A DNA stretch of 64,000 nt from Lujinxingia sediminis (lineage in GTDB: Bacteria > Myxococcota_A > Bradymonadia > Bradymonadales > Bradymonadaceae). A program made the position numbers and the translations under genes. Below are positions 1 to 6,121 of this stretch, piece after piece. Below the pieces are notes generated by a model that saw only the letters and a program-made list of their open reading frames with translations, did not search any database and was not told where the DNA came from. The stretch is taken from positions 1 through 64,000 of the forward strand of contig NZ_SADD01000015.1 in NCBI RefSeq assembly GCF_004005565.1, written 5' to 3'. How positions within the stretch are numbered: position 1 is the first letter of the stretch; each line of letters opens with the position of its first letter.

Positions 1-1026
1 GGCCCGGAGTTTAATCCCAACTCCAACCACACCACGTGCGCAGCGCTCATCACCACCAACGAGATTCCCCGGTGGTATGCTCAGGGTGTGCAGGTCGTCG
101 ACCACGTCGGGGCGTTTTTGCCCCGGGTGATGCGCATTTACCCCCACGTGCCCGAGCTCACCGGGCAGGATGGCAACAGCTACATCCGCTACGTGGCCAA
201 GGTGTGGTGCAGCTACGCGCAGTTCCGCAGCATCGGGGTGCGTGAGCGTTACGGGAGACTGGAGAGCGTGCGGCGAGAGGCGCTGCAAGCACGGAAGTCT
301 CCCGACGCGCGAGCGCTTCAATCCATACGTCAGTCGATGGAGTCCACGGCGCGGCGCCCGCGTCTGTTGTGGGCGGGCACGCCGGGCGTGCAGGCACCCA
401 TCTATTCCAATTGGTATTCCGATCGAAAGTACCGGCAGCATCACCCGCATATTGAGGTGCTGGATGAAAGTCCGGTGACGCTGGAGTTGCCTGCGCCGTC
501 GATCGTTCCGGCGGTGCCACAGAGGCGCGTCGCGCGCATCATGGTGGCGGGTCTCTATGAGAACACAGCTACAACATACACAGACTACGAGGAAGCCCGG
601 CAGGCCGGAGCACGGGGCACCATCCTGGTGAACGGCGAGGAACACGAGATTGTTTTTGTGCCCTATTGTGTGGGTGGTTCGCATATGCTGGAAATGAAAC
701 ATCGCCAGTATCACAACCTGCCCGGTGATATAGAGCCGACAGGACTAAATGGTACTGAGCAGTGCTTTCGCGAGGGCATGCTCGACTTCGGCCCTCGCGC
801 TCGCGACGGTAATTTCTGGGACCTGGTGGAGATCGAACTTCCGTGGGACGCGCATCGTATTGAAATCACTGTCCCCGAAGAGGCTGAGCTAGAGTGGTTG
901 GATGGCTCCGGCTCCGACAGGCCTGGCGAGCAAAATGGGGAGACTCGCGTACCCAAACGTGGTCTCTGCCGTCTTCATGTCTTCGGCTACTCCATCTGGA
1001 ACGTTCCTGAGGGGGTATCCTCATGA
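1..1026 (+). CDS. Unknown protein, 5'-truncated by window edge, phage-like context
   Basis: The reading frame is open from the first base, so the true start lies upstream; 341 residues are visible. I do not recognise the family. No signal peptide, membrane segment or catalytic motif is evident; the visible part is mixed and Trp/Tyr/His-rich in its middle, with an acidic C-terminal third. The stop codon overlaps the start of the next (decayed) reading frame as ATGA, typical of translational coupling, so in the ancestral arrangement this gene directly preceded the LamG-like gene. The company of a CHAP-type hydrolase, a holin-like protein and a LamG-like protein suggests a phage or phage-derived structural protein. 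That is inference from context only. Confidence 0.6.
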   Translation, partial: GPEFNPNSNHTTCAALITTNEIPRWYAQGVQVVDHVGAFLPRVMRIYPHVPELTGQDGNSYIRYVAKVWCSYAQFRSIGVRERYGRLESVRREALQARKSPDARALQSIRQSMESTARRPRLLWAGTPGVQAPIYSNWYSDRKYRQHHPHIEVLDESPVTLELPAPSIVPAVPQRRVARIMVAGLYENTATTYTDYEEARQAGARGTILVNGEEHEIVFVPYCVGGSHMLEMKHRQYHNLPGDIEPTGLNGTEQCFREGMLDFGPRARDGNFWDLVEIELPWDAHRIEITVPEEAELEWLDGSGSDRPGEQNGETRVPKRGLCRLHVFGYSIWNVPEGVSS

Positions 1027-1375
1027 TTCTTTGTACACACGACCTGTAGATTGGCGTGTCGCAATACCGCACCGCGCTCGACCAGGCGTCCATTATACTG
1101 CTGGGCATCTATGTGAGGAAGGTGCGAACACTTTCCCATTCCAATATTTCGCGGGACGACATTAAGAACAGGGTGATTTGAGTCGCTGTGAGAGGTATGT
1201 ATTGGACAGTGACGGCTATCTGAATTAAGTGGAAATCATCCTGTGTTGCATTGATGAAAATGCCCCGGTGGAATCCACTCCGACGTCCGATGCCCTGGTG
1301 AACACGATGCCCTCAAACATAGATTATTTGATGCTGGGAGGGATGTGGTGGTGGATGCGCGGGTTATTCTGCGGG
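1023..1375 (+). pseudogene. Decayed, internally deleted copy of the LamG-like gene at 2065-3414
   Basis: Bases from 1023 resemble the start of the intact gene at 2065: both encode MIL-THDL, but this copy hits a TAG at its ninth codon. Similarity resumes after a deletion: 1100-1160 resembles about 2455-2515, and 1220-1375 resembles about 2600-2740, including the shared stretch encoding T-MPS-(I/M)DY-LGG. Several stops and frameshifts interrupt it, and roughly 330 bases of the intact gene are missing between the first two blocks. The ATGA junction with the upstream gene is preserved, so this looks like the original position and the intact gene like a later or surviving duplicate. The right edge is approximate and slightly overlaps the 3' end of the reversed lipoprotein gene. 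Confidence 0.75.
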
Positions 1376-1825
1376 AACCTTCCAGACCGCACTATATCGA
1401 CCTGGGGTGCGATAAACACTCTGATCCCATGGGGCTGTCGGGACAAAATAGCTTGATATGGCGCAACCTTCCGACCCGACGAGGACCACGGCGCTTTCCT
1501 TGCAGGCGAACCGATCCACCTCATCGTTTTCGTCGACACATTCGACATAAATAGTCATATTTGGGGCGACCAAGACATCAACCAAACCGCCAATCGTCTG
1601 ACGCTCATCGGGATAAAAACCGCCACACCTAACAGGACATCCTGCACCGCTGCACTCATCAGGTAGATAGCTTCCGCGACATCCTGTCTCCGATTCCGAG
1701 GCTTTGAGCAACGTCCACTCCCGATCATCCTCGTAGTCGCAACGCGGGTCGCGCTGCTCGACTTCTTCACCAGGACCGCAGGCAGTGAGAGTAGCGAGTG
1801 CGAGTAGTATTATGAGTGTGCGCAT
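1364..1825 (-). CDS. Small cysteine-rich lipoprotein inserted between duplicated genes
   Basis: This encodes a 153-residue protein with a lipoprotein signal peptide: MRT, a hydrophobic stretch, then LTAC, placing the lipidated cysteine at residue 16. The mature part has about nine further cysteines and many acidic residues, suggesting a disulfide-bonded periplasmic or surface domain of unknown function. I chose the start at 1825 because AGGAG lies six bases upstream and the signal peptide begins there; a longer frame reaches 2119 but has no such support. It runs against the flanking phage-like genes and sits between the decayed and intact copies of a duplicated gene, the position expected of a cargo ('moron') gene. 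No family is recognised. Confidence 0.7.
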   Translation of the reverse strand: MRTLIILLALATLTACGPGEEVEQRDPRCDYEDDREWTLLKASESETGCRGSYLPDECSGAGCPVRCGGFYPDERQTIGGLVDVLVAPNMTIYVECVDENDEVDRFACKESAVVLVGSEGCAISSYFVPTAPWDQSVYRTPGRYSAVWKVPAE

Positions 1826-1988
1826 AAGTAGCTCCTGTGTGTCCCCGTGGGCATCGTCGTTGATCTCGCAGACCCTACCTAAACGCGGTGGGAGTCGTCC
1901 ACCCTTTGCCTCGCAATATAACGCACGTTCGGTGTCTTTGTGCGATGACCACTCGTGGTTACGCAACCTTAATATAACCTTCGACAAG

Positions 1989-2040
1989 CAAAGCAGCCGC
2001 ACTGAAGAAAAACTTTCTTCAGTGCGGCTGCTTTGTTTTG
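1989..2040 (+). terminator. Long perfect hairpin, probable rho-independent terminator
   Basis: A perfect 22-bp inverted repeat (1989-2010 and 2014-2035) with a 3-base loop is followed on the plus strand by CTTTGTTTTG. It sits just before the ribosome-binding site of the intact LamG-like gene and upstream of the reversed lipoprotein gene. Its position suggests insulation of the two units; the stem is longer than most terminators, so another structural role is possible. Confidence 0.6.
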
Positions 2041-2064
2041 GACTTAAACAGACTGGAGGCATTG

Positions 2065-3414
2065 ATGATACTCTACACACACGATCTGTGGCCCGATGAG
2101 ACGCAATACCGCCCCGCACTCGGAGAAGTCATGCGCTCGGGTCTGACCTACCGAGAGCACCAGCAATCCGCGCATCTGTGGGCGTACCACTTTGGAGACA
2201 CCTCGGTGATTCATGTGGGCGAGGTGTTTGGCGACCCATCATGGACAAACATCACCCCTGGCAAGGAACCCGTCAGCTCCTACCAGACCACGCTCGCCAC
2301 GGAGTGCACGTATGAGGGCGGCCCCGGACGCCCCGACCTCGGAGCGTATCGCACGATTACGTTCTTGGACACCACACAGACCTACGAGGTGCGCCTGCGT
2401 GGCTCCAACATCGAAGTGCGACTGATGATTGGCGTCGACGGTGAGAAGCCCGTGGAGTTGGTGTTGGGCACCTATGAGAACGGCGCGAACACCTATCCCT
2501 CTCGCCGTTTCGTGCGTTTGCCGACCGGAGACACGGCAAACGTGCTGGCGTGGGTGACCCAGGTGCGCGCGCCGGGCAAAGTCGGCTACCTGGAGCAGAT
2601 TGAAATCACCCCCTGCCGCTTCGGTGGTGATGCTCCTGTGGATTCCACGACCTCATCCATCAGCACAGTGGCCACGATGCCCTCAGGCATGGACTATCCA
2701 ACGCTGGGAGGCGATGTGGTGATCGGCGCCCGGGACCCGGCGGTGGGTGATATGACGCCCGCCCCTCTGCTTTCCGGGGGTAGGCTCAAGCCGTGGCCAG
2801 CCAGCGATCTGACGCATGATGTTGAGGGCTACACCTCCGGCGCGCAGTGGGAGACCAGTGACCAGGGCTTTATCTTTGTTCGCCTTGAGGGCCCCAGCAT
2901 GCACGTGGCGGCGGCTGCGCCGAAATCGACGGTGATGACGCCGACGAGCGACGGACTCTTTTCGGACACCGCGTGGGTGTTCTCGCTGTCTATGGCGCCC
3001 TTTAACATTCACCCCGACAACAGCGGCGCTATCTGGTCGACAGATGTGATCTCATTGGAGTTGATCGACGCCTCCGGGCCCACCCGAGACGTCGAGTTGT
3101 CAGGGATTGGAAAGGTCGGCACGTGGGAGCCCACGACCTGGTTCGACGTGACCGTGGCGTGGGTGCCGAATGACGCAAATACAAGTGTGGCAGATGTATT
3201 CTGCTGGTTCGACGGCAAGCTCGTCGCTTCATTTTCAGCCGGAGCGAACCCACCGGGCGTGCTGCGCCTGGGCTCCGCCTACCTCGCCGACGATCTCGTT
3301 GCCTGGCCGGTCCTGATGCGATGCCAGCGAAATGAGCTCGGCACGCTTTCTGAGATCTTAGGTTATGTGGAAAGCTGGCTGGGTTGGCGTGGTATGATGA
3401 CGGGCATCTTTTGA
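2065..3414 (+). CDS. Phage-like protein with C-terminal concanavalin/LamG-like domain
   Basis: A 449-residue protein. The start at 2065 has GGAGG five bases upstream and matches the start of the decayed copy at 1023. The N-terminal half (about 1-210) is beta-rich and unrecognised; the C-terminal part (about 250-430) has the pattern of a concanavalin A-like/LamG jelly-roll, including a WFD-T-AWVPN stretch, a W-DGK segment and a GS-YLADD segment typical of lectin-like tail or fibre proteins. No signal peptide is present. It is followed by a terminator and then the CHAP hydrolase gene. A role in a phage tail or extracellular binding structure is inferred from the fold and neighbours. Confidence 0.65.
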   Translation: MILYTHDLWPDETQYRPALGEVMRSGLTYREHQQSAHLWAYHFGDTSVIHVGEVFGDPSWTNITPGKEPVSSYQTTLATECTYEGGPGRPDLGAYRTITFLDTTQTYEVRLRGSNIEVRLMIGVDGEKPVELVLGTYENGANTYPSRRFVRLPTGDTANVLAWVTQVRAPGKVGYLEQIEITPCRFGGDAPVDSTTSSISTVATMPSGMDYPTLGGDVVIGARDPAVGDMTPAPLLSGGRLKPWPASDLTHDVEGYTSGAQWETSDQGFIFVRLEGPSMHVAAAAPKSTVMTPTSDGLFSDTAWVFSLSMAPFNIHPDNSGAIWSTDVISLELIDASGPTRDVELSGIGKVGTWEPTTWFDVTVAWVPNDANTSVADVFCWFDGKLVASFSAGANPPGVLRLGSAYLADDLVAWPVLMRCQRNELGTLSEILGYVESWLGWRGMMTGIF

Positions 3415-3526
3415 GAAAGTGACATGACGATCGCGATGCGCATAACGGACGACTGAGTGCCCATCGTCCGCACCCACCTCCACCAGGACTGGAGCCTTTA
3501 GCCCGGCCCACCCAACGCAACGTCGC

Positions 3527-3556
3527 AAAAAGCCCGCCTCCGGCGGGCTTTTTCAT
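3527..3556 (+). terminator. Rho-independent terminator after LamG-like gene
   Basis: A-rich run, then AGCCCGCC TCC GGCGGGCT followed by five T residues. The symmetric A and T tracts would allow activity in both directions. It separates the LamG-like gene from the lysis-type genes. Confidence 0.9.
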
Positions 3557-3601
3557 TTCTTGCACCTCACTCAACCCCCAATCCCCCCCCCGGAGGCCCC
3601 C

Positions 3602-4267
3602 ATGCCCCTCATCCCCACCGAAGGCGCACAGCTCCGCCGTGCGCTCCTCGCCGCCGCGCTCGAAGAATGGCGAGGGGGCATCGAGTGCCGGCGCGACGCC
3701 GATCGCATCAGCCGCTACTTCAGCGCGTGCGGCTGGCAGTGGCATCTCGACCAGCACTCGGGCGGTGTTTTCGATGAGGACATCCGCCGCGCCACCCCAC
3801 ACCTCGAGTACTGTGGGCTTTTTGTGGGGTGGTGCGGGCTGCAGGTGGGCAATTACCTGCACGCCATCCGCTGTGTGCCGGTGCGGCTCAAGCCGGCCAT
3901 CGCAGAGTTCGTGCTGCCCTCGACCTACCGGGCTCAGAGCGCAGCCCACTGGGCGCGGGCAGGCCTGGCGATGCCCACTCCGGTAGGCGCCGGCGATCTG
4001 CAGCCGGGTGACATCATCACCCTGCGCACACGCGCTGAAGGGGCGAAGGCCTACGGGGACCACGTTGCCATCGTGGAGTACGGCGCAGGGAGCCTGGTGC
4101 ACACCGTCGAGGCCAACGCCAGCGGCATGCTGGGGCCCGATAAAAGGCCGGGGCGAGGGGTGGTGCGCAGGCGGCGTCTGCGGAGCGATGTGCGAGGGGG
4201 GCTGCGGTTGAGCTCGGAGCACTTCGAGCATGTTGAAGACTTTGAACGGATGGAGGAGGTGAGCTGA
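3602..4267 (+). CDS. CHAP/NlpC-like peptidoglycan hydrolase (endolysin-like)
   Basis: A 221-residue soluble protein without signal peptide. Residues 69-78 contain EYCG-FVGWC, the usual context of the catalytic cysteine (Cys71) of CHAP/NlpC-P60-like amidases or endopeptidases. A GD-I-L strand motif near 136-141 and GDHVAIVE at 152-159 supply the catalytic histidine (His154) region. The start at 3602 has GGAGG upstream. Its stop overlaps the next start (TGATG). Immediately downstream lie a holin-like small membrane protein and a membrane coiled-coil protein, so an endolysin in a lysis cassette is the best reading. A cell-wall remodelling enzyme of a phage-derived particle is the alternative. 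Confidence 0.7.
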   Translation: MPLIPTEGAQLRRALLAAALEEWRGGIECRRDADRISRYFSACGWQWHLDQHSGGVFDEDIRRATPHLEYCGLFVGWCGLQVGNYLHAIRCVPVRLKPAIAEFVLPSTYRAQSAAHWARAGLAMPTPVGAGDLQPGDIITLRTRAEGAKAYGDHVAIVEYGAGSLVHTVEANASGMLGPDKRPGRGVVRRRRLRSDVRGGLRLSSEHFEHVEDFERMEEVS

Positions 4268-4584
4268 TGGAGCAGGCATTGATGATGGTGGGTGTGTGGT
4301 CGGCGGCGATCTATGCGGTGATCGAGGCCGTCTGGCGGGTGCCGGGCGTGCGGGATCATCCGGGCTGGGCGCGGGTGCAGCCCCTGATGCCGCTCGTGCT
4401 GGGAGGGGTGACGGGGCCGGTGGTGGTCGACGCGCTGGTCGAACAGGTGGGTTGGGCCGGGGAGGTGGGCGTGGGCGCGGCGGTGCTTGTGGGCGTGGGG
4501 GCCGGGGCGCTGGCGGCCTCAGGTTATAGCGCCAACAAACAGACGCTACGCGGCAAGGACCGCCGTATTACCGGAGAGGGATGA
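4267..4584 (+). CDS. Small membrane protein, holin-like
   Basis: A 105-residue protein with an N-terminal hydrophobic segment (about 5-25), a second at about 42-58 and a Gly/Ala/Val-rich third at about 65-85, ending in a basic tail (ANKQTLRGKDRR). Size, membrane layout and position directly after the hydrolase with a one-base start/stop overlap fit a phage holin. Sequence alone cannot prove holin function; holins are highly divergent. Confidence 0.6.
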   Translation: MEQALMMVGVWSAAIYAVIEAVWRVPGVRDHPGWARVQPLMPLVLGGVTGPVVVDALVEQVGWAGEVGVGAAVLVGVGAGALAASGYSANKQTLRGKDRRITGEG

Positions 4585-4922
4585 TGGAATGGGAGAGACT
4601 GCTGACCCACCTGGGCACCGCACTTCTGGGCGCGCTGGTGACGCTGGGAGGCGCGGTGATGGCGGCCTGGCGCAAGCATCGCGAGAGCGAGCTTCTGGCC
4701 GGGCAGTCGCTGCGCGACGAGCTACGCGAAGAGTTGCGGGAGACGCGCGAGGAGCTGCGCCGGGTGCGTGAGGAGCTGGAGCAGATGAAGTCGGAGCGCC
4801 TCGTGCTCAAACGCGCGCTGGATACCCGCGATGAAACCATCCGCCGCCTGCAGGTGGAGGTGGCGATGCTCCAGGAAGGCCAGCGTCGACTCGAAGTTCG
4901 CAGCGATAGCGAGGCGTTATGA
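4581..4922 (+). CDS. Membrane-anchored coiled-coil protein, possible spanin-like
   Basis: A 113-residue protein with one N-terminal transmembrane segment (about 8-29) followed by a long, strongly charged heptad-patterned region (about 33-105, rich in E, R and L). Two adjacent ATG codons can serve as start (4581 or 4584). It overlaps both its neighbours, so the cassette is translationally coupled. The layout of one N-terminal membrane helix plus an external coiled coil resembles i-spanins (Rz) of lysis cassettes, but a small structural protein is equally possible. Confidence 0.6.
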   Translation: MMEWERLLTHLGTALLGALVTLGGAVMAAWRKHRESELLAGQSLRDELREELRETREELRRVREELEQMKSERLVLKRALDTRDETIRRLQVEVAMLQEGQRRLEVRSDSEAL

Positions 4923-5701
4923 GACCGAACGATACACCACTCATGCTGCCCTTAACGGGCGTGCCCGATCTGATTCACCTGAGTGATCTGCATCTTCGCG
5001 ATGACGAGAGCCTGCGCCGCCTTCGGCGGCTTGTTCAGGCGATCGCGACGCGTCACGGTGCAGCTCAAAAGACGGTGGTGGTGCTGACGGGCGATATTGT
5101 CGACACCCCCGATCGCGCGCTCTGGAGGGAGGCCGAAACACTCGTTGCGCTTCTCCAGGATGCGGGCGTGGCCGTGGTGGGGTGTCCGGGGAACCACGAC
5201 GTGGGCTGGATGGGGCTGGGGGCCAACGCAGGCGACCGTGCCATGGCGCAGCGCTGGTTTACGACGACCTGGGGCGCCCCGGAGAGCGCAAAAGCGTGGC
5301 CTCGGGAGTATGGGGCGCCGGGGCTGACGCTGCTGCTCTGCGATACGACGGTGGGAGAAAACACCCTGGCGACGGGGCAGCTTGGCTACACCCAGCGCAT
5401 GGCGTTGGCGGCGGCTGCGCAGCGGGCAAAAGCGCGGGGGGATCAGGTGGTGGTGGCAATGCATCATCATCCGGTGAACGACGATGCGTCGTTGAAGTTG
5501 CACGACGCCGAGGCCTTGCTGCACCTGCTGGCGAGCCGCTGCGACGTGCTCTTATGCGGGCATCTGCATCAGGCCAGCGCCTGGTCGGGGGTCTGGGGAA
5601 TCGGGCGCATCTATGCGGCGGACGCGGCGGTGGAGGCGCAGCGCTACCGGCATCTGAGTTTTCAGCACGGGAGGTGGCTGGCGTCGTGGGTGCGCCCCTG
5701 A
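4919..5701 (+). CDS. Calcineurin-like metallophosphoesterase
   Basis: A 260-residue protein with the complete metallophosphoesterase signature in order: DLH (23-25), GDIVD (58-62), GNHD (91-94), a histidine cluster HHHP near 182 and GHLH near 213. These residues bind the dinuclear metal centre. The family includes 3',5'-cyclic nucleotide phosphodiesterases (CpdA/Icc-like), DNA-repair nucleases and phosphatases; the compact 260-residue form is closest to CpdA-like enzymes, but the substrate is not predictable. The start overlaps the previous stop as ATGA, tying it to the lysis-like cassette, an unusual partner for this family. Confidence 0.85.
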   Translation: MRPNDTPLMLPLTGVPDLIHLSDLHLRDDESLRRLRRLVQAIATRHGAAQKTVVVLTGDIVDTPDRALWREAETLVALLQDAGVAVVGCPGNHDVGWMGLGANAGDRAMAQRWFTTTWGAPESAKAWPREYGAPGLTLLLCDTTVGENTLATGQLGYTQRMALAAAAQRAKARGDQVVVAMHHHPVNDDASLKLHDAEALLHLLASRCDVLLCGHLHQASAWSGVWGIGRIYAADAAVEAQRYRHLSFQHGRWLASWVRP

Positions 5702-5870
5702 TGTTTTTGGCGTGATGACGTGATGACGTTGGGCGCAGCGGAGATGTCACTGGCGCTCGGGTGCGGCGCCCTCCCCTCGTCGACCTCTGTGGGTCGCACT
5801 CCCGTAGCGGCGCCGGAGGTGCTGCCGGGGTCGACCTGAAGATCGGATTCGGCTCTTCGACCTGTTTTAT

Positions 5871-5996
5871 GGGTCTGGCTGAGGGTCGAGTCCCAACCCG
5901 AGGGGTGGTGGAGGGGTCCGGCTGAGGGTCGAGTCCCACCCGGAGGGGTGGTGGAGGGGTCCGGCTGAGGGTCGAGTCCCACCCGGAGGGGTGGAA
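5871..5996 (+). repeat. 43-bp tandem repeat, about 2.9 copies
   Basis: Units begin at 5871, 5914 and 5957 with exact 43-base spacing; the core is GGCTGAGGGTCGAGTCCCA followed by CCGGAGGGGTGGTGGAGGGG. The second and third copies are nearly identical, the first differs at a few bases and the last is truncated. It lies in the convergent gap between the metallophosphoesterase and the HflX fusion. No reading frame is preserved across units in a meaningful way. Confidence 0.9.
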
Positions 5997-6000
5997 CATG

Positions 6001-6033
6001 CCCCCGAATGAGGGATAACCACTCATTCGGGGG
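6001..6033. other. 12-bp perfect inverted repeat in convergent gap
   Basis: CCCCCGAATGAG (6001-6012) pairs with CTCATTCGGGGG (6022-6033) across a 9-base loop, directly after the 43-bp repeats. It lies downstream of both convergent genes, so it may end transcripts, but no T-tract follows on either strand. Confidence 0.55.
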
Positions 6034-6121
6034 TGATGCTCTGGGGTCAGACCGGGGGTGAGGTGCGGCCCGGAGGGGTGAAGCAAAGGTGAACGCGAAG
6101 GTCGGGCCGCAACGGAGAGGA

